Shown one piece after another: positions 45,758-58,100 of a DNA stretch of 64,000 bases. The position numbers and the translations under genes are program-made. The notes beneath the pieces were generated by a model that was given only the letters and a program-made list of their open reading frames with translations, searched no databases and was not told where the DNA came from. Source of the stretch: Otis tarda (Eukaryota > Chordata > Aves > Otidiformes > Otididae). The stretch covers positions 6,972,001 through 7,036,000 of the forward strand of contig CM048575.1 of the NCBI GenBank assembly GCA_026413225.1. Direction: 5' to 3'. Each line of letters starts with the position of its first letter. The stretch's first letter is position 1.

Positions 45758-48700
45758 GGTCAGCCGCTCGCGCGCTCGCCGGCCCCGGCTCTGCTGGGTG
45801 GGATCAGCTGCGGGGGCACGCCGGGGGACGTGTCGGGGGCAGCAGGACGCAGGGCCGCGTCACCGCGCTCCCACCCAGAGCAGCCACGCGGGGATGGACG
45901 GTCCCCTGAGGCCATGAAATTCAGGTGGCACAACCCACTGGGACCGTTTTCCCCCACCTGTGGGCGCAGGGGCTGGCAAGGCAAGGGGTGCAGGACCCCA
46001 GTGCAGCTGGGTCACGGAGCTGACCCACCACGGAACGTCCGGGAGGGACCCACCGGTGGGCACAGGGCTCGATGCGTCACCAACGCGCCCGGCTTGGGAG
46101 CTGGAGGGGACCCCGAGGCCTGGGGGCAGCCCCGTCTACCCCCGCTGAAGGTGCCCAAAACCGCAACCAGCAAAGTTCCTCCCTGCGTCCCCTTCTCCGA
46201 ACGGCGGCTGCAGCATCCCTGCGTGCCGCTCGGCGTGTGCCGCTGCTCCAGCCCGAGATGGCTGCCTGCCGCGGGGGCTGGATCCGCCCCGGACCAGCAA
46301 ACCACACCGGCGCCCAGCACGGAGCCCCGGCAGCGGCCGGTGCCTGGAGGGGCCCCGCGGATGTGCCGAGGGTACCGGGGCGCTCGCCGGCGGCAGGGGC
46401 TGCGACGCGGCTGCCAGCCCTCCCGCGTGGCGCAGCGCTTGCCGCCTTCCCTTCGCCATGAATATTTAAACTCCAGCGGGATGGGAGCATCCATCTTCCA
46501 GGGAAAGGTGAATTATTAACTCCAGGCCAAGCAAAGCCACTTTCTGATAATGGATGGAGGCAGCGCCTGGAAAAATATTTCCCTTTCACGAGAGAGAGAG
46601 AGAGAGACAGCCGCAGACGCGGAGGATGAGCTATGGCCAGGAGCGGGGCAAGGCACAGAGGCTTCGCTGCCTGCGGCCCTCAGGAGCTGCGCGGGGGCAC
46701 GGCTGGGCTGGGACCCGACGGGAGCGGCGGGCTGGACTCCAGCAGAACTCCTGGACTGATCAGTTACAGAAGGGACGCGAACGGGGCAAGCGGGCCATCA
46801 GTCACCGACATCGTTAACGAGCTCCCGGAGAGCAGCAGCCGTCCCGCGGTTCCTCCTGGCCGGTGTTTTCCCCTCCCTGGGCTCCCCCGGGCGAGCGCGT
46901 GGTGGGGACCGACCCCCTTCACCTCACTCCTCGCACCCTGCGGCACGGCCGCCTGCTTTCGGCAGGGTTTGGGGCGCGCCGTGCCCGTAGCACACGCTTC
47001 CCCTTGGGCACGCACGCGCACGTGGGGTTTTCTGCCTTTGCTGCTGAGCTGACGCTTGCACGAGGGCTCGGACAAAGCTGTCGGCAACGGGTGGGCACCG
47101 GCAGCCCGGAGCCGCCCCGGCACAGCCGCGTGCCCGTGGGGCGCCTGGACGGGCGAGAGCCGCCAGCAACGCTCGCCCTGCGCTCGGCATCGCAGGAGGG
47201 GCTGGGGCTGAGCCGCAACCTTTGGGATTGGCATTTTCCGACGCCATCCCACCGCTCGCCGGGCTCCAAACCTGCTATGGCCGCTCGCAAGGGCTGGGGT
47301 TTCTCCTAGGAAGCGCCTGCCACGAGGAACGGGTCCCGCCCGCAGCCTCCGCGGGCACACGCCGCCTCCCTTCCCCGTGCCTCGGTTTCCCCGCCTGCGC
47401 ACCCGACGTTGGACTGCGCCGACACGTGCGCATCCCTTCGCGCGAGGGCTTGGCTCGGGCCTCTCCGCGTGGCGTCGCGGGCGAGAAAAGCCGTGACGCA
47501 GCCCAGCCCCGGTATTTGTCCGAACGCAGAACGCGCGAGGCCGCCGCCGCCGTTTGCCCCGCTCGGTGCTTCGGCCGCCACGCGAGTGCCGGGCTCTGGC
47601 GGGAGCAAATTAGATCAGGGGAGCGCAGCGCTAATGGGATCATCTCCAGCGCACCGCACGCAAGGATAATCCGCTGCCGAGGAAGGGGAGCGCGAAGCCC
47701 CTCGGCCCGAAGGGAGGATTTTCTTTACCCTGCCCCTAATTTTACCCCTTCTCTCTTTTTCTGGAGAGCGGGCGCCGGCCAGGGAGGTGCCCGGTGCTCG
47801 CTGCCGAGGGGAGCTCGGCCGCAGACCTGAGCCCACGGCTCCCACCGCCGAGCCGGCCTCGGCACCGCGACAGCGTCCTCGGCCGGCGTGGGCAGCCCCG
47901 GTGCCGCCTCTCCCCCCGCTCCCTGCCCCGGCCGCGGGTGGGGGACGCAAGGAACCAGGCTTCCCTTCACCCCCTCCCCTGATTTTCTTTACCCTCTCTA
48001 CAGCAAAACGCCGGGGTTCTCAGAACAAACCGCCGCGCCGTTCCGGCAGCGGCTGGATCGCGTGCGAGCCCCCTCCTTCCCCGCCGTGGCAGCGCATCCC
48101 CGGGGTGGGGGGCAGCGCCCGCAGCCCCCGCCAGCGCTTACCCCCCGCCACGCACCCTCCTCGCGGGAAACGCCAACCACGGCGAGCGCCCCGAAGTTCT
48201 CCGGCGAGCCGGCCCCGCTTCCCTCCGCCGGCTGGGGTGGCTGCGGGATGCAGGGAGCAGGCGGGATGCGGGCGGGAGAGGCGTCATGGCTGTAGCATCC
48301 CCTCGGCTGCTCCGCTGCTTGGCGGGCGCGCACCCAGCACCCATGCACGACGCGCGGAGCAGCGCGATCGGCAGGAAAACGGGTTCCCCGTTGCGTTTCC
48401 ATCGCTGCCGCGACGCAGGAGCCCTGGTGGGGCTACCGGGGCCGAGCCCTGCCCTCCCCAAACTCGCACCCCAAGGGAAAAGAGGAGACGGAGGCACCTT
48501 ACCGCCCGTGCAGGTGCAGGAGGACTGGGCAGCGCCGGGGAGGCTCAGCCCCCCAGCCCCATCCCCGGCTGGAGACGGAGGGCGACGGCTCTGGTTAATC
48601 TTTAAAGGGTTCTGGAGAGCGGCGCTGCTTCAGCATCTCCTTCGGCATCTCCATGGTTACATCGCTGACCCAGTTCTCCTCCCAGCCCCGAGCAGGGGCA

Positions 48701-51700
48701 GAGCGGTCCGGCTGGGCGGGACGCGCCTCGGCGGGGCTGGGGGCATCCCTGCGCCAGGCTTCGGGCGCCCGGTGACCCCAGCTGGGTGTCACGGACCTGC
48801 CGGGGAACGCCAGAGCTGGGGGGGGTGGAAAAAAAAGTGGGGAGCAAGGGTGGGGAGGGTCGCAGGAGACCCCCCAGGGAGCCAACGGCACAGGATGCAA
48901 CCTCGAGGAGCAACCCGGGGCTGCGAGGGAGCCCTGGCCCCAAATGTCCCACTGAAATAGAAACGGGGGGGCAAAACACGGATGGGCAAAATCGGGCGCC
49001 TTGGCAAAGGCTGTGGGGAAGCCCCCACACAGGTGGGGAAGGGTCCCTGACGGCAGGGGAGGGGAGGAGGAGGAGGAGGAGGAGGGAGGGGATAAATGAG
49101 CAGCTGGCCAGGGGCTGGCTGGGATGCTGCCTTGCTGCGGAAGGAGGCTGAGGGGTTTTGGGGGCCGTCTGCTCCCTGGAAGCCCCCAAGGCGGGGTGTC
49201 CCCAGGGGGAGCTGGGGTCCAAAGCCCCAGCAGTGGGGCAGCGGCTCCTCTCGCCCCCCCTGGCTGCCCCCTGCCTGGAGGGAAAGCATTGAAACGCTGC
49301 TGATGGCTGGAGCAGGTAGGCCCTAAAATCGGCGCTTTTGGGGAAAGAAAAGCTCGTTAGAGCCGCGGCTGCGGGGCCCTGCCAGCCCACGAGGCGCTGG
49401 AGCGAGGCGCTGGAGCGAGCGCGTGCTCCTCCTTGGACTGGGCAGCAAGGCGAGGGCTTATTTCCCCTCAAACTGCTCAGTTCTAATTAACTGCTTCGGG
49501 TTTGATAGGCAGTTGCTGATATAAATTTAATTGCCCGGCGAGAGGTGTAATTCCGTGCACGTGAGCTGAGAACTTGCGAGTAACTGCAGCTGCCGGCGTT
49601 ACGCGTCGCGCTGCGCGGGCAGTTACAAAACTGAAATTCTGGCTCAAACGTGCCGGAGGCATCAACCCCCTGCACCAGCTCCCCGGGAAACGGGAACCTT
49701 GGGATTAAAGGGCGGGTCCGAATGTGCTCCGATTGTGGGAAAAGCGGAGCTGGGAGGGGAGAAGCTCAGATGGGGCCGAGGGTCTCGTGGGAGCCCCCGC
49801 CAGCCCCTGCCCCTGGAAAACGCCTGGCTGTCGGGCAAGCGAGCGAGGAAGAAGAGGAGGGCCAAACTCCGTGGCACGCTCCTCCCGGGCTGCTCCAGCC
49901 CGGATGATTCTCCAGGAGGCAGGAGCCCACGCTCGGGCGGGAGCAGGAGGAGAAAACAGCGGAGCTGGGACGGCAGAGCAGCACCAGAGCCGCTGGTGTT
50001 GGCAGCGCCCCGGCTCGCAGGGGCTTTGCCGAGGAGGCGACGGCGCAGCCCGGTCCGTCTGCGGCAGCCGGAGGTTTTTCCACCGGGATGGGAAGTGCTG
50101 GTGGTCGTGCTGTGGGTGAGGAGCTGGAGGTGACAGCGGCCAACGCTGTGGCTTGGGGACATCCCGATGGGATGAGAGACGGCTTCACGGAGCCCCACGG
50201 GCACCCACGTCGGCCCCTGCCTGGTGGCCTGATTTTGGGCTCAGCCCCGCTCCGAGAGGCCAGGAGCCCGGGGCCAGCGCCCTGGCCGCACCATCCCTTT
50301 CCCCCGTGTCCCTGCGTGACGTCTGCCGCGCGGTTAAATCAGATCTGTGCTGAATCCCATCGTTTCCTAGGCAACATAAAAGAATCAGAGGAGCAGAAGC
50401 CACCCGGCGAGGCTGCGGCTGGGGGACAGCCAGCTCCCGCCGAGCCCAGCCGGCCGGCTTAGCGGCCCGGCGGACGAGGGCTCGCGGTGCTGCGGCGAGC
50501 GCCGGGGCATCCCTGACGGTCCGGCCTCATCCCGCGGACGTGCCACCCGGACCAGGCTCCCACAGCGCAGAGCTCGGTGCCTCTGCCTCGGCTGCCCCCG
50601 GTGCTGGTTTTTGGCCACGATGGGCGGCTTGGGAGGGAGCAGGACCTCGCTGGGGACAGGCGGTGGCCGTTGGCATTGGCCGCCTTGAGTCGTGCAAGGC
50701 TGCGGCCGCGTGGCCCCAAAAACCGGGCCGCTTCCGTGGGGAAGCAGTGGGGACGTAAGAAACCAGCCCAGGGCCTTTGGTGGCCGCCGGGATGGGATCG
50801 CCTGCACCCAGACCCCCACCCCTCGCTCGGTGCTCGGCACTGAGGGCGCGCGCCGCCGCGACGGGGCTGGCGCCACGCTCCGCCAGCACGGAGGGGCCGC
50901 GGAGAGGAGCTTTTCCCGTTACCCAGCAGCCGCTGCCTTCCCGGCTGCACGGCCCCGAGCTCTGCAATGCAGCTCGCACCGCTCGTCTGCTGTGTGTGAA
51001 TCCCATCAATATTTCATGGAGCTGCTTCCTCCGGGGGAAGGACTGCTATCAGCTCTGGCGTTCTGCTGCTCCTACCAGCGCTCCTCTTTCGCAGAGAACA
51101 TCTGATTTCCTTCCACCGGCGGCCAGCAGCACCCCCCTTCCCTCTCCTTCCTGCCCTACAAACACCGCTTTGCCTTTCGGGGGCTCCGAATCCCACGCGG
51201 GCCAGGAGCTGTGAAGTCCCCTTGGGTTCAAATCCAAGTCCTGACCACCTTCCCTGGTTGCTCCAGCCCGCTCACAGCAGACGTGCCTGACGCTACGTCC
51301 CCGTGTTGGGGTCCCCAGGACCAAGCCACCGGCCCCGCAGCCCTAGGACGGGTGACCAAACCCACCCACGCTCCCTCTGGGCCCCTCCAGCTCCGCGTCC
51401 AGCAGCCGGACGGTGAACGTGGCCCCGTGACAGCTTGGTGCCAGCAGCCCGGACCCCGCCTGGCCGGGTCCGATCCTGCCTGGCCGCATCCAGCCCGCAG
51501 GTCCAGCTCGCTCCAGAGCACAGCGGGAGCCAGGCTGCTTGCAGAAAAAGTTGCTTTTTAAGTGCTAAGGCTGCACTGTCACAGCAAAGCTTCTTACGGG
51601 ATCAGCAGAAAACTTGCTTGCCTTAGGAAGACTTCCGCGAGCCGGAGCGATGCCAAGAGACGGCGGGAGCCTGGCACTGCCCACGGCAATCGCGCGCCCG

Positions 51701-53900
51701 TGGCGCTGGGGGTTCTGCACCTGACCGGCGAGAGGAGCCACGGTGGTTCCCCTGGGCCGGCAGCGGCGTCCCCGGGGACCTGGAGCAGGGTCCAGGCCGA
51801 TGGGGCACCGGAGTGGCCGCTCCCGTGAGGCGCTGCTCACCAGAGCACGCGTGCCTTGGCTGGGGACAGCGGCGATGCGCGCGTGCCCGAAGCGAACGCC
51901 AAATGCTCTCGCGTGGCTCCAGCACCCGTCAACCAAAACGGGTGCGGTTTGGTATCTGCGGGCTGAGATCTCCAGCTCCGGGAGCCCCTCCGCCTGCGGA
52001 AGGACGAGGAGCCCAGCTCCCACCACCATCCCTCCGCGGGCCAACGCAGCACCCCCGGGCAGGCGGGGAGCCCCGGCAGGCGGCGAGCGCGGGGTGTCAG
52101 CAGGGCTGCCGATCCCGCGCTAAATCACTTCGACGTAATTACGAACCGAGCCCCTTTCCCTGCGGTTTGAGATGCCGCGACAAAACGTTTGAAGTGCATT
52201 GGAATGGGTGCAAGGAGATCGTGCCGCACGCCTTGGGTTTTAACGAGCAGGAAAACTGGGCGTTTTCATATCCTTAAACTGCACCTTGCACCGCCGGGAC
52301 ACTTCCCGTCGGGCTGTGGCGCGGCGAGAGCGGGCACAAGCCCACCAAGGGCTGGGCTTGACGGGCAGCAGCAGCGGGACAGACCCGGGGTGTGTGGGGG
52401 AAGCCGGCGGGGATTTGCCTCCCAAATTTGGGACGCAAGGAGCCAAGGGAGGAGCAGATGAAGATGCCACCATCTCGCGCTCTGTCCACGTCCTGCAAAG
52501 GCCACTGCGATGGGGGCTGCGAGGCAAGGACGAGGTGGAAACGGGCGACGGAGCCAGAGCCCGGGAGCGCCGTGCCCGCGTAGAGGAGCGCTGGGACGGG
52601 GCAGGCGGCGGGAGCGCGCGGAGGTACGTGGCTGTTCGGGAGAGACGCGAAAGCACGGCAGAAGGGCCGGCTTTCAAGAAGTGTTGATGTAGAAAGAAAT
52701 GGGCGGACGGCGAAACTGGGGCTGGAGGCGAGAGGCGCGGGGAAGCGGCTGCGCGACGCAGCCGGCCGTGCCAGGGCTGGTTTGGGCTGGCGGCCCCCGG
52801 TCCTGCGGCAAGGGGACGAGCCCGGGGTGCCGTGCCCGGCAGCGAAGCCACTCGTGCCGCGAGCGAAGCCCATCCCCGCCCCGCCGGGGACCCGCGGGCT
52901 CCTGCTCTCAGCACGCTAACGAAAGCAGCAGCGCAGCCCCACGGGATGCTCCCTGTGCTCCGACTGACGCAACTCAGCTCCGGGCTCGCTGTTTCGCTCG
53001 GCCTCGCAGGACCCTTGCGACGCTTCCCGCACCCCCAGAGCCTGGCGCGGCCACCGCCTCCCGTGGGGACGGCGCTGCGGCTCCATGCGAGCGCCCAGGC
53101 AGTGCCACCGGCTCTGGGGACCCCGTCGAGGCGCAGAGCAGCCATCGCTCCGCAGCGGCTCAGCGACCGCGGTGGCCGGCCAGGCCCGTGCCTGTTCAGG
53201 TGCTTGCCCGCTGCGGGGGACGAGCGATGCTCGCGCCGCCCTCGGGCTTCTCCCCGCTTACTGGAACCCCAGCCGGAGTAAGAGGGAGCAGCGCAGGGGC
53301 CTCTGCCCGTTCCAGGGCGTCGTTTCGCTCCTCCTCACCGATTCTCTAATGGATTTCCCTGCAGAACCGGCCGCAGCACCTGCCCAAAACGCCACGGAGG
53401 GCAGAGCGGGCTCTCCAGGTCGAGCGGAGTCCGACCGCTGTACGAAGCACAGGCTGGAGACGCCGGGAAGCCCGGGAAGAGGTGAGCGCCGGCGTTACCC
53501 GGGCCGCTCGGTGCGAGGACGAGGCCGCGAGGCAAACCCTCCCCAGGCAGGACCCCCCGGTTTCGCCGGTCCCTACCCCCGTTTCCCCGGCGGTGGGGAC
53601 CAACGTGCACGGGACGGGGTTGACGTCAACGGGCTTTCAGCGGGGATGATGGATGGCACGGGAAAGCGGTCCCGTTCCCGAGCTGCTGGCTGGGAAACGC
53701 TGCCCGTGGCCCCGAGCCGGGGAGGGCTCCGGTACACCGGGGGCCGAGGAGCCCTCGGGGGTGAGGGGAGCGCGGCCGCAGCCCCCACGCTTTCGGCGCT
53801 GCGACGCTTTCGGGGTGTTCACGTCTCGGCTCGGAGCTCGGGGTGTGTTTTAGGGGTGCCGGGTGCATCTCCTCAGCAGGACCGGGGGGAGCACTGGGAT
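45758..53900 (-). other. RIMS3 upstream region / 5'UTR introns
   Basis: No coding exon was recognised. CpG-dense sequence occupies about 47000-48500. Possible minus-strand donors exist (for example gtaagg at 48496-48501), but none can be tied to an upstream exon. A (GA)n run lies at about 46590-46607, a GGA-repeat purine tract at about 49058-49092 and a full CRE palindrome TGACGTCA at 53621-53628. The long open frames here (for example minus 48602-49471) lack domains and look like GC-rich noise. Confidence 0.55.
53621..53628. promoter_or_regulatory. Full palindromic CRE
   Basis: TGACGTCA, the consensus CREB/ATF site, about 0.5 kb from the CpG island proposed as the RIMS3 promoter. A half-related GTGACGTC also occurs near 50315. 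Function is inferred. Confidence 0.35.
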
Positions 53901-54300
53901 ATCCCACCGGGGGTCGGGACCCTTCCTTCCCCCCCCCCCACCTCGCGCCCATCCCGCTCCTCCCAGGGCACCGCATCCGCGACGGGCATCCCCCAAAAAA
54001 TCCCCGCACCCCCTCACCCGCCGGCGGGGGATGCTCCGAGGCGGGTGGCCGCGGGGACCGAGGCTGTCGCCACCCTGGGGGGCCCGGGACCGCCCCCTGC
54101 ACCCCCCCCCCCCCGCCGCCGCCGCCGCGGGCACTCACCGCTGCCGCCGCCGCCGCCGCCCGTGCCCGCTCCTCCCCTCGGCCCCGGCGGGCTGCTGGGA
54201 GCGGCGGGCGGGGGGAGCCCCGACCCGGCCCGGGCTGGCGCGGAGAGGGGCGAGCATCCCCCCGAGGGGCCGGTCCGGGGCTGCCGGGTGCGCCCCCCAC
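53900..54300 (-). promoter_or_regulatory. CpG island and candidate RIMS3 first exon
   Basis: Very CpG-rich with a C13-type run and CGG repeats. On the minus strand GGCAGCG is followed by gtgagtgc, a consensus donor, with the exon side at 54137 and above. A non-coding first exon of RIMS3 with a promoter near 54200-54300 would fit. Other minus donors (55388, 56868, 57516) compete, so this is only a candidate. Confidence 0.3.
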
Positions 54301-55170
54301 CCCGTCACCCCAAAAGCTGCCGGCTGCATCCCGCTCCGGGCAGCTGCAGCCCAAAAGGCAGCGGCCGGACCCTGCACCCGGCAGTCGGAGCCCAAGGGCT
54401 GCTGGCTGCACCCTACACCTGCCAGCCAGACCCCGGGGCCTCCAGCCAGGCGCTACCCCCATCGATTGGACCCCAAGAGTCACTACCACCATCAACTGGA
54501 CCCTGAAAGCCTCCAGACAGACCCTACCCCCATCAGCTGGACCCCAAGAGTCATCAGGCAGATGTTACTCCCATCAACTGGACCCCAAGAGCCATCAGCC
54601 AGGCACTACCCCCATCAACTGGACCCCAAGGACCACCAGACCCTCCACTCATCAACCAAAGATCCCCACAAGCTGCCAGTAGGACCCTGTGCCTGTCAGC
54701 CAGACCCCAAGGGCCACCAGCCAGGCGCTACCCCCATCAGCTGGACCCCAAGAGCCATCAGCGAGGCACTACCCCCATCAACTGGACCCCAAGAGCCATC
54801 AGGCAGATGCCACCACCATCAACTGAACCTTGAAAGCCTCCAGACAGACCCTACCCCCATCAGCTGGACCCCAAGAGCCATCAGGCAGATGCCACCCCCA
54901 TCAGCTGGACCCCAAGAGCCATCAGGCAAATGTTACCCCATCAGCTGGACCCCAAGAGCCTCCATTCAGGCGCTACACACGTCAACTGGACCCCAAGAGC
55001 TGCCAACCTGACCCTTCTCCTACCAGCTGGCTCCCAAGAGCTACTGGCCAGACCCCACTTCTGTCACCCAGACTCCAAGAGTCACCAGCCAGACCCCCCC
55101 ACCCACCTGCCAGACCCCCAGGGCTGCCCCACGGCACCGCGGGAGCCTCCAGCCAGACCTGAAGCGCTGC
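54290..55170. repeat. 42-bp minisatellite
   Basis: Around twenty degenerate units built on CATCAGCTGGACCCCAAGAG plus CCATCAGGCAGATGCTACCCC-like halves. The unit length is near 42 bp, a multiple of three, so long frames stay open on the plus strand (up to 473 codons through flanking sequence). Units in the middle (about 54500-54960) are the most alike; the ends decay into CCAGCCAGACCCC phrases. No start context, domain or splice evidence supports coding. Confidence 0.9.
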
Positions 55171-58100
55171 CAGCCGGTCCCTGCTCAGCCTGGGTGGCCG
55201 CGGTGCCTGCTCCTTCGGGAACACATAAATTTCCCCAGCTCCGGTCCCTTTCGGCTGCCGCCGGAGCGGGAGCGTGGCCCTCCCAGCGGGACGGGGACCG
55301 AGGGGCCGCTTCTTGTGTCCTGGTTCCTTCCGAAGGAGCAAGTTTGAGCGGGGAGGCAGCCCCGCTTCCCGCTGCCCTTGGACTCACCTTGGCTCCTGAA
55401 CGCAAACACTAATTTCTCTCCAAGCAGCGTCGCTTTTTACTCAGGGTAAATTCCTCCAGCGCTTCTCCTGCGTTGCCTCCGCCGGCTGCGCACCGCGTCT
55501 GACATGGAGCCACGTGCCAGGAGGAAACCCTCCTTTGCCGACTTTAACTCTGTCCCTCCCTAAAATAACACCGGGCTTGGATTTCCCAGGGGGTGGGCTC
55601 CCCACCCGCACCGCTCCGGAGGTCCCGGGGCTGCCACCGGCATCCCGGGCCGCAGGGAACCGCCTGGCCCTCGTGGGCAAAGCCTCCGCCGCGTTCCCCG
55701 GGTCAGGGTCAGGGCCCGGGGGCTGATTTGGGACCGCGTCCCCGGCGTGGGTTGGTGGGACGGTGCTCAACGGGCATCCCTCGGGGCAGGGAGGATGGGG
55801 GGGGAAAATCCCCTCCGGCGGCAGCCGCTGGAGGGGAAGGGGACGCGGGGGAGAGGCGGGATGCGGTGGGTCCCAGCGTGGAGCACGGGAAGGCTGGTTG
55901 AGGAGCAGGAATAGCTGTAAGAACTAAATATGGAAACTTGGATAAAACATCGCTGAAGTAGGGAGATGGTTTCCTAACAGAATTCAAAGCATATAAACAA
56001 ACTCAGGGAGGGAGAGAGGTTGTCTGGAGGGGGCCTTTATGAGTAATATTTAGAAAAACTGACTGAAAATATCTTGGTAGGGAAGGCTATTTCATCAGAG
56101 CCAGCCTCCAGCCTTGTGGGGAAAGCGTCAGTCCTGGGAACGTACTGGTTTTGGGGAAGAGATGGTGAATCCACGTGCCTCGACGGTGAAAAGCCTCTCC
56201 TTCTAACACTTTTTAACTGCCACATTTCAATGATAAAACGTGAAGTTTTGTGGCAATAATAAAATAATAATGACCAAGTTTTCAGTTCGATTGGTAGGAA
56301 ACTTTCTGACCGACTCCGGTTTTCTGCTTCCCTTAGCAGGTCGCTCCGGGATCCTTCGCTGACATCCTGCTGGGAGAGGCTCCGGCTCGTCCCCGCGCGC
56401 TCTGCACGGCACCGACAGCCCCACGGCCGATCCCCTGGGAAGCTCTTCCCCAGAGCGGGATGGCCGAGAGCCCTGGGCTTGCACTGGGATCCCGTCGGGG
56501 CTCTCCCGTCTCTTAACGTCTCTTAATTTGTTAAGGAGCTCAGCGCTCTGGTTCGTGAGCTCCTCAGCACCTTCTCCATCCCGGTTTGGTTTTGCGCTGG
56601 CGAAAAGGGGGCGGTTTGATGCGATTACTCCAGCGAAGCCCACGTAAGAGGATTGGCAGAGCTCAGCTCTGTGGTACCGCGGGGGCTACTGGCGGCGTGA
56701 GGCGCAGGACGAGCACGCGGGCCGCGGGGGTAACGGAAAGCGCGGCAGAGGCTTGGCGAGCCCCGCTGTTTTGGGCACCCCAAACCACGGTGTCGCCACA
56801 GGGATTCCGCAGACCCTGTGGGTGCCGCGTGCTGCAGGGCTCTGCCCGTGGCGTGGCCGCTGCTCACCGCAGGCAGAGGTGGGTGTAACCCACAGAAAAC
56901 ACCAGCAAAGGGGGTTGAAATGCTGGGGGCTGGGGCTGGGTGTTTGGGGAGGGACAGGGCTGCACCTCCTGAAGGGTTATTGGGAGAAGGTGGTTTCCAC
57001 TGGGACTGGGTAGACCGGCGTTGTTTTGCAGAGTTTTCCAGAATAATGCTGTCCCGGGCGGGCGCTAGGCCCTGTCCAAAGAGGGTGGGCCCCGGGTGGG
57101 CTGGGGGTTTGTCGCCTTGGCGCCACCGGAGCCCCTGCCTGCGGGGACGAGCACGCTGCCGCCGGTGCTCAGGGGGGCTGTCGGTGCAGCGCTGGCTCTG
57201 CGGCCTGCGCTGTGCCCCGCTTCTCGCAGGAGAAGGAGCTCCACTGAGGCACTGGAAAATCTCTTTTTGCCGTTCTGCAGGGAGCAATCGGGTCAGGTGG
57301 GCTCACCAGTATCCTACTGGAAAAGCCGGCGTGGTTGACGTGCGCTGGGCACCGGGCAGGTCAGAGGCGCTAGCGCACCATCTGCTTCTCCCCGCCGCGC
57401 TGCAGGCGCTGGGAGAGCCACTGTCCTGAGCGGGACCAAGCGAGCTGAACCGAATCGCAGCCCTGAGCTGGGAGCTGCGTCCGCTCCCCGCTGCCGGCGA
57501 GGTGAAAGCGCTCACCTGGAACTGGGGTCTCCCGGTCAGAGGTGGGCTGAGCGTCGCAGCTCTTCTGCAGCTGTCCAGGTTTCCAGATTTTCTAACTCCA
57601 GGCGTTCTTCATGACTTCCGTGGTCCCTGCCCCTGGACGGAGGGCTGGGAGAACTCGGGGGAGCGTGACGGACGGCTGCCGGGGGGCTCCCAGCTGGGCC
57701 AGAGAAGGTAAACACAGTGTGGGAGCCCGCAGGACTAATGGGCCCCAAAACCTGGCCCTAAAGAGGCTCTTTTTTACCCTAGCTCTGCGAGGCAGTGTGT
57801 CCGTCCCAGGTTTTTTTTTGCTCAGGGACAACTGCCCCAAAAGAACAGCTTACTCGGGCTGAGTCCAGAGGACAGCCCCCAGGAGTGCTGGGGGACGGGA
57901 GGGCGCTGAGCCGAGGAGAAGGGCCAGGCGAGTCCCCAGTTTTCCCCAGTGTGGGACAACTTCAGCCCTTCCAAAAACCCAGCCCCACACATTGGACAAC
58001 TTCAGCCCTTCCAAAAACCCAGCCCCGGGGCGCCGCCAGCGCATCAGCTCCTCGGGGTCTCGCTGCCGGCGCGGGAGGGAATCGGCTGAGCAGGTAGCAG

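Noticed and set aside
48602..49471. 289-codon minus-strand frame upstream of RIMS3
   Set aside because: No domain, no splice link to RIMS3, and low-complexity proline/serine content typical of GC-rich DNA.
53085..55011. 473- and 382-codon plus-strand frames
   Set aside because: They pass through the CpG island and the 42-bp minisatellite. The repeated peptide is the translated satellite; no gene evidence.
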